64,000 bases of DNA from Allodiplogaster sudhausi. Taxonomy: Eukaryota; Nematoda; Chromadorea; Rhabditida; Diplogasteridae. Position 1 is the stretch's first letter; the number at the start of each line of letters is the position of its first letter. The translations under genes were made by a program, and so were the position numbers. The notes beneath the pieces were generated by a model. The model did not search any database and had not been told where the DNA came from. It saw only the letters and a list, made by a program, of their open reading frames with translations. The stretch is from NCBI GenBank assembly GCA_945643635.1, contig CALZFC010000018.1, positions 5,511,001-5,575,000 of the forward strand, read 5' to 3'. This document shows, piece by piece, positions 24,450-36,918 of the stretch.

Positions 24450-27400
24450 TTATGTCGGACTTCCAGAGGGTTTCTGGAAGCTGAGCAGTCTCGGTCGTCG
24501 TTGGCAGAGGAGAGCCAAGGTGGCTCTGCCGTAGTCGGCCGTCAGGCTGCTACCGTACTCCGATGTCAGCAGAATGACAACAAGCGGGTCGAGGAGGGGC
24601 GGAAGGGGCGCAAGCAGAATGGAGTACGCGGGCGAAGTGCGCAGCAGATAGAAGTTGGCCATGATCTCGAGGAACGGCACGCACAGACACACGACCGGCA
24701 CTGCGGCCTAACAATAAGGCAACATTTTCGATTCATAATTTCAAAAGCAATAAATAAAACCATTATTATACAACTATTAATAATGAATCAATCAATGAAT
24801 CAACGCTTTATGTCAACGGGTTAATGGATTCCGTGAATCGCCATGAGTCAACTTCCTCCACCATGCATCAAACTATTAATAATACGCTAAATAATTCCTT
24901 GAAAAGTTTATTTACATTTTCCTGAATGTTGCGAGAGAAAAACAAGGATGAGTTATTGACTCCTTTAATAAATGCAACGAGAACTGTGGTGATCATGGAG
25001 GAATCTACTTTTCGAAATTAGAATTTTTTGAACTTCCCGCCAACCTGAAGTGCCAGAATGACGACTGCTCTACGATGCATGCGCTTTGTGCGCTCCGAGA
25101 GCGTCGAAGGCTTGAGTCGCCGGTGGATGCTCAAGCCGAAGGAGGCGGTTGTCACGGAGGCGAACAGCTCTAGGAACAGCATCGTGCCATTGATGGCCAG
25201 GTGTTGCTGACGATCCTGGGGAAAATTTAAACTAAATTTTAAATTTCCCGCATTTTAAACTTCAAAATTTATTGGCGAAAACTACGATCACCTGTACCAA
25301 CGTTTAATACATTTTTATGAATTAAAATAAAAAATTTTTTTTATATCTTTCTGAAATGTTTGCAACAACGAACACAGACTGGTTCTTGCCTTATGATGTT
25401 TCTTATTTTTTTAAGAAAAAGAATACCATATTAAAGTAGTATGCCATGTAGTTGGCATCTTGTGGCGCCACGTCACCTTTGCTCGCAATCGCCTAAAGCA
25501 GCAAAATGCATAGAATTAGATTGTATTATCAGCTACAGAGATATATGAATTTCATCATTTAAAAAAAGGAATTTTTCTGAAGGAAAACGAGGGACGAACG
25601 TATGTATAAAACTTGCATTAAAAAAATAACAAAAATAAATAAACTAACAAAAATAAATAAAAGTGACCATAAATTGCGCTGGGGTGTTTGCTTTGATGAA
25701 TGGCAAGCAAGAGAAAGCGGCAGCGGTGGCGGCCGCAAGGGAGTAGATGCCTACGAAGGGACGCCGGTGGTGGAACCAGTCGGCGTCCGAGCTGTATTCA
25801 ACATATGTATAGGAATACAATACATGTATATGTATGTACATATGCACATGTAGGACAAGTATATATGTATAAAGGAATTTTGTTAAAGGAAAAGGGTGTT
25901 TTGGTATTCTAAATTACGGGACAAATAATCACTTATAATGGAAAAAAAATTTGACATCGTCTTGTATGTACATACATTTGTAATATACTTTGTTTGCTAC
26001 AAAAATAGCCAAATTTCTAGCAGTTGCTTCGCTTTTTGCTTCTATTTTATGGATCAACGAGGACTAATATCAGCAAAAATATATAAACAGCCTTGGCGCC
26101 GCCACTTTATCTGCTCGTGCTCTTTCCACGTTCGCACTGGTTTCGTGTGAAAATATAACGAAATAATAAAGCACATTTCTACTTTAAGATAACTTATTTA
26201 AAATTTGAACAGTGATCACCTTGGGCGAAAAAAATAAGAAGTGGCTACAAAAAGTGCACTTTAATTTGTTTTACATAAAAAGTTCTGTTTTGCATATTTT
26301 CTATCCTCATTTCATGCTGCCATTTTTTTTCTGATGAACAACTCAGTGTGCAGTGGCCATGCACACTTTTTTTATGCAGAAAATCCATTTCTTGTTATGC
26401 AGAAAAGCCACCTCGATATTAAGCGTGGACTAATTCTACAGCAATGCTCTGCGCTCAGGAAATCAACTCGGCTTTAGGAACGCATATTCCGAGAATATAC
26501 TGAAGTATTTCGATCATGTAGGTACGATAAACAAATAGGAATGAAGAGATCGAGCGAATTCAATGGGTCACTGCAATCATGAATATTTAGGAAAATATTC
26601 AAGGGAAGTCGAGAAGAAGGAATTGTAAGTGAATCATGAATGAAAGTACTTTAAAATGCTCTTTCTTCAACCCCGTTTTTCAAGTACCGTCTGGCAAGCG
26701 CAGCGCCAAGAAAAAAACTTTTCCTTAAGGCATGCGACCGGTGGGGGTGAGAAAGTCAACAACTTAAACTTTTGCATTCATTTTAATTTTCCATAAAGAT
26801 ATTACATGAATAAATGGGAAAAAAATTGTATTGACAAAAAAGTTAAAGTAAAGAGAAAGGAAGAAAGAAAGAGTTATCAACTTGATGACAAGCAGGAATC
26901 GATAAACGAAGCCGAGATCTACGATGATGATGAGAAAGGCGTAGGCAAAGTAGAAGAGCTGCATGGCGACGCGAGCCACGGGCGGCGTGCCCTCGGCTGC
27001 GCCCGTGAAGAAGACGACCACCGAGCCGTCCGTGATGAAATAGGCCTGAATCGTATGTTTGTTTTTGATTCTTTCTTTGAGTCCGGAGCATTCATATATC
27101 TCATTGTTCGTTTTCACTCGTATATAAGCTCCGCACAGTTTTTTCGAGCCTAAATAATACCTAAATGATCATTTGTGTCGCTAAATGGTGTTATATGTTA
27201 TATATTCTCGCAATATGTCATTCGGTCGTCTGTCTGTTTCCTTTTTTTCAGTAAAATTGATGCAAATTCGCAGGGCACATCGTCTACAAGTTCCTTTCTT
27301 AAGAAATTGTTTTCAACAACAGAAGAATAAAGATTCTCGTGCCAAAGGTCACACTGAAAATTGGCAGATATTAAAAATCGCCACTCCAAAAATCGACACA

Positions 27401-28054
27401 CTCACCGGCGCAGTTGCAATGACGCAGCATGAGTAGAGAATGTCGCTGAGCGCAAGGATGTAGAAGACGCGGCGGTATCTAAAGTATTAAATCTTATTAT
27501 AAACACTTTTCTGAGCGGTGCCTTCCAAATTTGTTTAATCCTTGTAAATCCTCATCTGCAAACTGCTTAATTCCACCATTTTAAATTCATTATTATGGTT
27601 TGCTTGTTCTTTTTTATTCGCTTATATCTATTTGATTACAAACAAGACCACATCAGCCTTTTAACCAGTCATATACATATTTCTGAATAATTTTTGTTAA
27701 CATGGCTCACTCGCGGTCAGCCTAATGTTTTCTAAAACACGGCCCACGTCAGGGTCTGCTACTAATTTTTCCTAAAATACTGCGTCCATCAAGGTCTGCT
27801 ACTGTTGTTTCAAAATGTTCTAGGTTTCCGGTGTGCTACTAGGTTTTATAAACCAAGGCCCACCTACGGTTTAACGTTTCCTAAAACACTGCCCACCTCC
27901 CAGTTTGCTGGCTGGCTCGCGTTGCGAGGAGATGAATGAAGAGAACGTTGACACAAATGGCCGCCACCGACGCGGAGAAAGCGACGGCGCGGAAGACGAG
28001 CACAAAGTGCGAAGAGCGAAAGGACGCAAGAAGAGACGCCAGTTCCTGGGGCAT
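24450..28054 (-). CDS. Nematode seven-transmembrane chemoreceptor (Str-like), 337 aa
   Basis: Seven exons join without a stop: 28054-27897, 27478-27406, 27045-26882, 25791-25668, 25492-25427, 25215-25045, 24707-24450, 1014 bases in total. Five internal exons match the neighbour gene in phase, and those of 73, 66 and 171 bases match it in length as well. Shared words are ASQQTG before TM2, YRRVFYILALSDILY, RTKRMHRRAVVILALQ and LDPLVVILLTSEY. Exon 1 here fuses the two first exons of the neighbour and starts MPQELASLL. The C-terminal tail is longer in basic residues and lacks the Arg of the terminal YR motif (YG). The protein sequences are strongly diverged, so this is an old duplication. It would signal at a sensory membrane through a G protein; the ligand is unknown. 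Confidence 0.85.
27715..27912. repeat. Minisatellite overlapping the exon 1 donor
   Basis: Four to five imperfect units of about 40-60 bases, built around CTAAAACACTGCCCACCTC and GTCTGCTACT. The last unit includes the exon 1 splice donor of the chemoreceptor gene, so the donor region itself appears to have been copied into the intron. Confidence 0.6.
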
Positions 28055-28199
28055 CTCTCGAAATGTCCGTTTTGAATTCGCGCCCTTTTTCCTGAATATT
28101 CCGTGCTTTAGAAAGGAGACAACTAAATTAAATTCAATATGAGTGGCGTGGCTTTAGGCCTCCACTGAGGCGGCCGGCAAGCTCCGGGGGCGCCCAAGA

Positions 28200-28234
<35 letters not shown>

Positions 28235-29769
28235 ATGTCAATTGTCGATCTTATGTTGGAGGCAATGGGTTCAATATACATAATTATATTAGAGGACTCA
28301 ATGCTATTAAGCAGCGATATGCTAGCACGCCGGTACACTCCGGGGCACACTGAGAAATTTATATGTATGTTTAAAAGAAACTAACACACGCAGTGTTGCT
28401 CCTTATATGCGGCAAAGATTCTGTTCTATTTTGTTGTTGATAGAATAGAGCTTAATGGGTGAAAGTAGAAATGGTGGAGCGCACAATGATTTCAAATGTG
28501 ACGGGAGAATCAGATGTTATTGTGATGGAAGAAAGGGTCATATTGATATGCAACGGAAATGCAGCTCTTTATTTATTTATTTTATTGGTCGTACATGAAA
28601 TGGATATATATCAATGCGACAGCACAAATGTATAAGAGAAAGAAAACTGTCTTCGGTGTAAATGATACTACTGCGAGATTGGGGGAGGGCGGGGGCGGGG
28701 AGGGCGGGGGAAGGGATCTTTGTCTTGAAGCATTTTCGTGAGCTGCTGCCGCTTGGCACTAGCGATTGCGCTGTCTACTTGAAGAGGAGATGTGTCAAGA
28801 ATAGAGTTATTAGCCTTTTCAAGAGAGGTGGTGTTAGAGGTAATTTCGGACCTCAGACCAATCCATTCAGATGGCAAGGAATGCATGATGAGATTTAAAA
28901 AAAAATCCGACGACACGCGGCCCGGGGTGGTCTCGACAGAGTATACAACAATAAAACAAAGGCACGACGGAGAGCAGACGGACCTTTTTAAGAGGCTTCT
29001 TTAAAGCAAGTCGATGTAAGACAAAGACCTCCGGGAGGCTGTTGTCGTCCTGGTCGAGGGGAATGGGAGGAACCCCGATTAGTTGGCCCGAGACACCACA
29101 TGTTGTGCGGTGTTCTCCTTGTCCGTGCTCATACACAGAAAGGGTTATATGAATGTCGCTTTATCAACCATAGAATGGAAAATCAGAATAAAACAATACA
29201 AGTTCAAAATTGCCATGTCTGCTGAAGGCGAGTTGGCACAGGCAAGTTGCAAAAGCCCCCGAAAATAGCAGGAGCGAATGAGAGAGCGAAAAATTAAAAA
29301 TTAAATCTCACACATTCTTGGTGGACGCCCTCCTTTAAGTAGAGTAGCGTAATAAGCCAGCGTAGTGTGCTAGTGCTACATATTTGGTGGCAGAATGGGC
29401 AGGAAAACAGCTCGGTATAACTGGAAGCTGTGGAGGGGGTACTTTTCCTTGAGCTCTTGTAGTCAAATTAAGCGAATTGGGAGCAAGTCAGGGATTCTCA
29501 GAAGGAAAGGGCGATGTATTGACAATGCCTATGTGCTTTTGTCCATTTCCTATTAGTGTGCCTCATTGTAGTCATCTTCTCATTCTGGTTCTCACGCTCT
29601 CTCTCACTCTCTCTAACTCTCTTTCTCACACACTCTCTACACCCCTACCTCCTAACTTGTTTATACCGCCTATTCATCAGACTCTCTGCCCCATCCCTCT
29701 CTTTCCCTCGTCGTCTCTCAATGTCTCCCTCTTTCTCTGTCTCTGATTCTCCCACGCTTGTCTAGCTTG

Positions 29770-29805
<36 letters not shown>

Positions 29806-30911
29806 TCGATATCCTTTCTTCTTTGAGGCGGGTCTATTCAACAATTGTTTGATTCCCTTGAGCATTGAACCACGTGGCTTTGCAGAATTAAATGACAAAG
29901 AACAGCAGAATAAGGAACGGAATGAGATGATAGTACGAGAGAGAATGAGTGAAGGAGAGAATGAGAGAGAAAGGGGAATGTGAGAGAAGGAAGTGAAAGA
30001 TATGGTATCTGTAAAAACTAGGGTTGGAAAGTGCACAAAAGAATAAGAAAGTGAAAGGGAGCTGAATGAATGAGAAAAACAGAGAGAGAGAGAGCGAGAG
30101 AAAGAGAACGAGAGAGAGAGAAAGACGGTGGGAAAGAAAGTTTGTATTTACCTATTCAAGTTTAATTGTAAGTGGCTGCCCTAGTACGCCTTTCTCACGG
30201 CCGCTTGAAGAAGTCATTCTCCACGCTCACATCTGTGTAAAACATTCCCGCAGTCTTTGCTCGAACAAATAATAGAAACAAAAAGATTACAAAAATTATA
30301 ATAATATGTAGATATTTTATATAAATAATTTTAATAAACAAATCATTCGTACCCAAAATTACCGCCAGAATGTGATGATATCAAATCTATCAAAGTTTTC
30401 ACTATAAAAAATATTATTTTCTTAATAAAAATATAAAAGATTTCAGATTTCAATAAAATAAGTAAGCAATGGCCATAGAAATGAGCGAGGCGATTGCATG
30501 GAACGACAAGGCGATCCTGAAGATCGATACAAGAGCTTTTTGTTTAGAACCGTGAAATATTCAGCTTCTGAATGAAACTATTTTTCCCATTCTAAAGAAA
30601 AAAAGAAGAAAATCTCAATTGATTTGATCGTGACGATGTAATCTTGAAATTGTTTCATTTCAATTTCAATTTTTACAATTTTGTCTATGTCGAATTTTTA
30701 CTTTCTAAACAACCGTTTTCCTTGTAAAGTTATACTAATAATGTGAAACTAATATGTATTCTTGTACTGGTAATAGACACCTTTGCATTATGGGACACTG
30801 CATTGTTCTCATCTGCAAAATTTTCTTCTTTTTTTTTAAGGCTAAATAAAAAAAAATCCATTGTCTTCTCGGCACACAAACATGGGAATTCACACGTTTT
30901 ATTTGCACTTG
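28055..30911. other. Intergenic with low-complexity tracts
   Basis: A (GA)n run lies at 28201-28232, CT-rich sequence at 29590-29800 and GA-rich sequence at 29930-30125. A G-rich GGGGCGGGG tract lies at 28681-28710. Apart from the possible gag remnant below I see no coding feature. Confidence 0.55.
28668..28916 (-). pseudogene. Possible Copia-type gag remnant
   Basis: An 82-codon frame with the words IMHSLPSEW and SLEKANNSIL loosely resembles the LL.SLP..w ... tle.v pattern of Ty1/Copia gag (UBN2) domains. No LTR, protease or other pol segment adjoins it. This is a weak resemblance only. Confidence 0.22.
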
Positions 30912-32753
30912 TCAATTGATTCGCATTTTCACGAATGTGTAAGCGGAAAGGCAAATTGTCGCCAGAGAAACGGCCACGGCGACTGCGAAGAACGCAACGC
31001 CGACCCAGAAGAACTGTGCAAAGAAAATTGACATTTTTAACTTCCATAAGAGAAGTTCATTCAGACCAATCAATAAATATAGTGTATTCCGCTGTGATAA
31101 AGCTACCGTATAAAAACAAATTCATCGTTTAATCGTGTTTTCAGTACTTTGTAACTTTTTTTAAATAAATTTTCTTACCGCAAACTTGTAGATTGGCGTC
31201 AGGTACGGCATTGTTTCTTCTTGTGGAGCAGTCGCACTAAAATTGTTTTAAGAATTAAAAAAAGACGAATTTTTTTCATTTCTTTTCTGTTTTTAAGAGA
31301 TTGTCTAGAGCTTTCCAACTAACTTCTCAGTAGCCATGCTAGAATCGTCGGTTTCTTTGGCGTTTGATGTCGTCAGTGGCAGTGAGCTGAAAATTACAAC
31401 GAAAACCTTACTGGGAGCAAAAGGTTGTCAAAAAATCGAATTTGATTTACATATATTAAAAAAATCTCATCCCACTCGGGTTTAAGATTAAAATTCTAAT
31501 TGTTCCTAACGCCCACTTCTTTTGCCACTAAAATTTCAGAATTAAAATGAAAATTTTTTTTACAATAAAATGTATGATTTTGGTGAAGGCTGCAACCACT
31601 GCTCCAAACTTGATAACTATTTTTTTTAGATTCAGAAACTAGATTCAGAAGCTGAAGGCGGGGTTGGCGTGATCGTGGAGATTGTTGTCTTACTAAAAGG
31701 AAGAGTATCAGGAAAAAAAACCTTTCTTCACAACCATCTGACTTTAGCATGACAATGGCTAATTTTTTCTTTCTTTTTTTAAAAAAGTTGTTGCCATTTT
31801 TGATATGGCGCTGGTGGAAGTCATCGTCGTCGACCAGTTTTCATTCCAATTTAACGTCTTGGTATTTATTAATTTCAGCTGTCACAATGTAGCATTTTTC
31901 GTTTAAAAAATTTCAAATAATAAAAACAAATATGCCTTGCGCTAGACGATGTTGCGATTGGAACTGGCGATTTAAGGACCTTCATCATATAGGTTATGAC
32001 GATCAATTAGTTAAATATTCTTTTATTTAACTAATATCATTAACTATGCCCATTACATTTGATGTCTTTGAAGAAAAATATGGTATAATTTTTTTTTTTA
32101 AAGTTCTTTTCTAATTTTTTTAATTGTTAATATCTGCTTATATGACCATTTCAACTTCAATGGTATCATGGCCCCTCTGCTGCTCGTCAGGGTAGTTCTC
32201 GCGAATGAAGTGGTTGATGCGTTAGATTGTGTCTGGGATCGCGGACAAGTTCAGGTGGCAATCGTCGCCTCCACACAGGCAGGTTAGGTGCTGGAAGACG
32301 CGTTTCTGCCAAACTGAAATTGATAAGTATCAAAATGTAATAATTATACTAAAAGTATTAATAAGAGAACTCTAACTCAGTGAGCACTTCGCATTGTCCC
32401 CCTTAAACTCGTACTGCTCCGCTGTAACAATGAAGCACTTCTGCTCGGCACTCATTTCGTTTCCGAACTCATGCCGGCAGAGCTTATGGTTAGAGTGCTC
32501 AAATGGCTTGTAATAACAGCCGACATTGCATGTCTCGCCGTTGTTCCAGTTGTAACAAGTCTTCTAAAAAAATCGATGGGAAATTTAACATTGTAAAATT
32601 TATCAGTAAAATTACAATTAAAGATTCATTTATCTTTTTTTGCTCCAAGAATCTAACATTAGCATATTTATCCTTCGTGTCGCAGTGCTCCTCCGCATCT
32701 GCAGAAGCAACCAAGAAGGCCAGCAAGATGAAGGAGAGCTTGAGAAGCAACAT
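30912..32753 (-). CDS. CYNW-stalk family copy 7, nearly complete, one in-frame TAA
   Basis: Exon 1 (32753-32658) encodes MLLLKLSFILLAFLVASADA then EEHCDTKDKYAN. Exon 2 (32563-32377) begins KTCYNWNNGETCNVGC and ends in phase 1. Exon 3 (32313-32147) carries WQKRVFQHLTCLCGG and CHLNLSAIPDT, then TAA at 32224-32222. After it the same frame continues to the normal donor GTCATA. Stalk exons lie in 31990-31640 (borders unclear), at 31386-31324 and 31236-31179. The last exon (31013-30912) is fully open: FFWVGVAFFAVAVAVSLATI then tail VKMRIN. All other exons keep phase, so the TAA looks like a recent inactivating change, or the product ends as a secreted two-domain fragment. It lies on the strand opposite to the 7-19 kb cluster. 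Confidence 0.65.
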
Positions 32754-33169
32754 CGTAGAAGCGAGGGAGAGGCAGGAGACAAAGAGAAGACGAGGCGAGA
32801 CTCGAGGGGAGCCGACCAAGTGCCGAGAGTTCAGTGGTGTGAAATGATCGATAAACGTTGTCAGAGAAGAAATGTTTTAATGGCACTTTGTGAATTTGAA
32901 CACCAAAACCAAATTTGCATATGAAAAAAAAACACACACACACACATCAATATTGCATCTTCACAAGGCTGCTTCAAATGCAAATAAAATAGTCAATTTA
33001 ACATCGAATAGTAAGTCTTCGAATGCTCTTTCGTATACTTCAGTGCCTTCAATAAGCAAATGTATGTTTAATTGCATATCCCAATGAAAAATATAGACTT
33101 TTTCGATGTTGAAATTTATCCTAAAAAGATCATTCACGCTCTCCATTTCAATAGGCCAAAAAGAACGTA

Positions 33170-33547
33170 TGTAATGAAGCTGTCTTGCTTCAATGCTGTC
33201 GTGTGGATGTGGAGAAGACGAGGGAAAGAAAACAACAACTCCTTTTATCACCAACTTGGCCTTTCGGCAACAACTAAAATGGGCAAGGCGAGGGAAACGC
33301 AACCGCTCTACAAGAGCTATTCCAGGCAGACTAAAGAAGAGCCACCGCTCTCTGAGCGCCTTCCAAGGCAAACTAAATAATATATTCATAAAAGTCACGA
33401 AATGAGAATAAACTGACGTGTCATAAGAAAGACACCGCTAAATACACACTAGGCATTCTTAGAATGCACTATCACTGGCACTACAACTAGAGTGCACTTA
33501 CGTGGAATGGGAATAGAGGAATGAGGTGGGAGGGGTTCACCGTGACA
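33170..33547 (-). repeat. 3' LTR of the gag-only element
   Basis: 378 bp. On the minus strand it begins TGTCACGGTGAACCCCTCC and ends CATTACA. Preceded on that strand by the polypurine tract at 33548-33560. Confidence 0.93.
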
Positions 33548-33600
33548 TCCCCCTCCTACTGATGCGGGCGTCCTCGACCGCCACGCTTGAGTGTCGTTGA

Positions 33601-33999
33601 CTACTGATGAGTGGAAGAGAAGTTCTGCTTGCTGCTGCCTGGATTGGATGGAGTGCCGTTGTTGTTGCCCGGGAAGGAGCCGCTAGCTGCCACCAGATCA
33701 CTTGAGCTCGCCGCCACCAGATCACATGAGAAGTAGTCGCTTGAGGGTCTGCCCTTCGTAGTCGACCCGCTTCTCGTCCCGTTGTCATCGCTCGTCTTCC
33801 ATCGTACCAGCTCCTGCAGCAACACTTCTTTCTCCTCACTGTTCTTGCTCTCTCCAGCCAAACAGTTGTCTCTCCAATTGTCTCTGTTCATTTCCCGTGA
33901 AATGCGCTTTTTGCGGGTGGGACAAGCCAATCTCCCATGACTTAGACCATTGCATTCCAAGCATTTCCACTGTTTTGGTTGTGGTGATTCCTTCCACAA
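33601..33999 (-). CDS. Gag C-terminal segment with CCHC zinc knuckle
   Basis: The frame contains WKCLECNGLSHGRLAC, an exact C-X2-C-X4-H-X4-C zinc knuckle as used by retroelement nucleocapsids to bind RNA. A basic stretch RKKRISREMNRDNWRD follows, then a Ser/Gly/Asn-rich tail ending 40 bases before the polypurine tract. It is separated from the rest of gag by a 1.8-kb inserted segment (34161-35940). It has no start codon that looks natural and would once have been continuous with the upstream gag. Confidence 0.7.
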   Translation of the reverse strand: MWKESPQPKQWKCLECNGLSHGRLACPTRKKRISREMNRDNWRDNCLAGESKNSEEKEVLLQELVRWKTSDDNGTRSGSTTKGRPSSDYFSCDLVAASSSDLVAASGSFPGNNNGTPSNPGSSKQNFSSTHQ

Positions 34000-34155
34000 C
34001 TCTCTGCTTCTTTTTCCTAACTCGACTTTCTTCTCCTTCTCTATTCCCTTCTCACACTCCTCGCCTTCACTTGTTTTCTCTCACTCGTAGATTTCATAAC
34101 ATCAACAGTAGCACCGCTGTCTACATCTTCTTTTCGCTCCTTTCTACTCTCTCCT

Positions 34156-35945
34156 AAAGCTTAGCTGAGTCCTGATACTTTAAAAAAACTCCTTAACTCC
34201 CTAAGCTTAGCTGAGACCCTGAACTCTAAAAACTCCTTAAGTCTTCTTTAACTCCCTAAGCTTAGCTGAGACCCTGAGCTCTAAAAACTCCTTAACTCTT
34301 TTTTAACTCCCTAAGCTTAAGTGAGCCCCAAAACTCTAAAAACTCCTAAACTCTTCTTAGCTCTTTTAAGCTCTTAAGCTCCCTAAAATAGCGGTAGTCC
34401 CGGAAATAGCGTAACTTAGTTAACTAGTTCCCTGTACTCCTCATAAGCCCTTACGTGTCTGCGAACATTTTAGCGTGTGCGAGAGGGAGGCGTGGTTTGC
34501 GAGAGAGGCAGAGAACAATCGAGAACGCACCACCATCGAGAGAATTAAGAAAACAAGACATAAGCTCCTCCCCTCAGCCGACCAATAAGCTCTCAGTAAA
34601 ACTCTTGCCATCTACAGTATGATCAAATTCGTGCGAGGACCTTAGGCTTTTTAAACTCAAAAGTCTCAATTATGCTGCTTACAACTCTGTAAGTACACAA
34701 TACTTAACGTTAATATTCATAATAAATCGCAAAAAATCTGCGCAAGCAGAAAAACACACACATTGCACCTCATTTCGCTCATTTCTTCGCACCTCATAAT
34801 TATTGGCACTTTGCCAATTCGCGCTGTCTCAACCACACATGCAGCCAAACACATGAAAAACATTAAATATATACACTTACAACTTACTTTTCCACTCTCT
34901 CTCTCTATTTATCTCTCTTCCTCTTGCATTCCTCTATCTCTCTGCAGAAATTTGCATTTTTCTCGTGTCCATTGAACGCATTCACAAGTCATTTAAAATT
35001 TTTGGCACGATGCCAACATATGTGCGTTTATGCGTTTTTTCCGATTAAAACACATACAAAGAGACCAAAAGTTGATTCTCTCTCTATACCAGATCTTGAA
35101 ATCTACAAAGTAAGAGCTTTGTAATGAGCTACAGAGAGCTGTGTATAATTCACGTTATGCATTTTGACATACACTTACAAGTATAATTCCAAGTCCTGAA
35201 ATTGCCTGTTACAGCGAAATAGAGTTGCGCAGAGAAAAAAATTTTGGTCAAAAACCCGTAAAGTATAGGTTGCACTGGTTTACTGGCATTCCAGAACTCG
35301 GTTCAATCTGCAACTTCGAGGCGCAGTCTCACGTTTGGCTCGCCTGTGAGCGTGGCCGCTCATTTTTTGTAGTTCCTTGCGAACGCTTGAACCTGCGAAT
35401 TTTGCGGTTTCTTCCGATCGCATGGAACTGCGAATTTTGCGGTTTATTGCGATCGCATGGAACTGCAGTTTTTGCGGTTCCTTTCGAACGCTTGGAACCG
35501 CAGTTTTTGCGGCCAGGTTCACTTAGAGTCATCTGAAATAAATAGTACATAATAAAATTATGCCAATTGATGTTTTGTGTATTGTCGTGCTCTGAACTCT
35601 TCGTAAAGCCTTTGATGTCTTCTTTTCTCTTCTTACTCTCTCTCTCTCTCTCTTCTTACTCCGTAAGCTTTGCTGAGACCCGAAACTTTAAAAACTCCTT
35701 AACTCTTCTTTAGCTCCCTAAGCTTAGCTGAGACCCTGAACTCTAAAACTCCTTAATTATTCTTTCCTTAGCTTAGCTGAGTCCCGAAACTCTAAAAACT
35801 TCTTAACTCTTCTTTAACTCCCTAAGCTTAAGTGAGCCCCTGAACTCTAAAAACTCCTAAACTTTTCTTAGCTCTTTAAAGTTGTTTAGCTCCCTAAAGT
35901 AGTAGTACTCCAGAAAGTAGCTTAACTTAGTTAACTAGTTAAAGC
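34156..35945. repeat. Nested insertion with ~280-bp terminal direct repeats
   Basis: Two similar blocks (34161-34427 and 35661-35940) each contain four imperfect ~55-bp units built on CTAAGCTTAGCTGAGACCCT and CTCTAAAAACTCCTTAACTC, and end CTTAGTTAACTAGTT. The insertion starts exactly where the gag frame reaches KCF, the first residues of an expected zinc knuckle. The 5-bp word AAAGC sits at both outer borders (34156-34160, 35941-35945) and may be a target-site duplication. The interior has another short tandem repeat at 35370-35515 (GGAACTGCGAATTTTGCGG). No TG..CA ends and no frame, so the class is uncertain. Confidence 0.55.
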
Positions 35946-36918
35946 ACTTCATCGGCCCAGCCGGCCTTCCACTTCTTACCACTCCATTCACACTTGGCAC
36001 AAAAGGACGCGCTCCCAGATTGAAATCTTCTCCGGTTCTCTGCCTACTCTGTCCCTGATAGCTTGACTGTTTGTGTCCAAAGCTCTGCACAAACATTCTC
36101 GGTCCCCTACTATTCTCTGGCTCGCCGTGTCCCTCTCTCTCATTCGCAGAATACGGATTTCTGCTGTTCACCCCGGTCGCCCGTCTCGCTCCCCTTTTCT
36201 CGACTATCTCCATTCTACTAGCGTGCTCTTTCATTTTCTCGTACTTCTCTCGCTAATCTGCTCTCTCCATGACTTCAATCAGTTCTCGATAGTTAGTCCA
36301 CTCTCCCAACTGCTTGAGCAGCTTCTTTGCCATAATCGGCGAAAGATGCTTTTCTGGTAACTCTGGAAAAGCTCTATCCGCCATCTCTTCCAATCGCATG
36401 CAGAAAGAAGTAACACTCTCTACACCTCTCTTCGACAACTCCTCCCAATCGCGCATTGCTTCGTATTCTTGCATGGTCTGGTCTCCTTTCAACCTCTCTC
36501 GCATTTTCGCCTTCATTTCATTATAGGTTGCTACCCGTTTCCGCGCAAAAGAATTGAAAATCAACTCGGCTTCTCTCTCCACGTGGGTCTTCAACAACTG
36601 AATCATCTGCGCTTCCGTTGCAATTTGCCTATACTTCATCTCCAATCTGCTCAAAAACGCATCGAATTTCTTCAAGCCCCTTTTCCCATCAAACATTCCT
36701 ACCGGCGGCATTGCCATCGACAACATAACAACACTCGCTTGCTTCTCAACTAGTAGTCCCGCGGCAGAGTCCAACACGCTCTCACTTTGACTACTCCCCG
36801 CTCTCTCACTTTGACTGCTATACGCTTTCTCCAGTCCATGCGGCACCCCTTCTATACGTCCACCACTCCCTTGCTCTTTCTCACCCCACCTATAATGAAC
36901 AACGAATCGGACTGACAT
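35941..36918 (-). CDS. Gag capsid-like frame with in-frame TAG
   Basis: From 36918 the frame runs through words MFDGKRGLKKFDAFLSRLEM, AELIFNSFARKR, MRERLKGDQTMQEYEAMRDW and FPELPEKHLSP. This is the pattern of a retrotransposon gag (capsid) domain: a helix-rich block with a Phe/Leu start and a Glu-rich end. TAG interrupts at 36253-36255, after which the same frame continues with basic, Arg/Gly-rich codons to KCF at 35941. The N-terminal part overlaps the coiled-coil frame in another phase, so a frameshift lies near 36860-36915. Likely inactive, or expressed by recoding. Confidence 0.7.

Noticed and set aside
33537..33839. 100-codon minus-strand Arg-rich frame
   Set aside because: It is an alternative frame of the zinc-knuckle gag segment, which has the recognisable motif.
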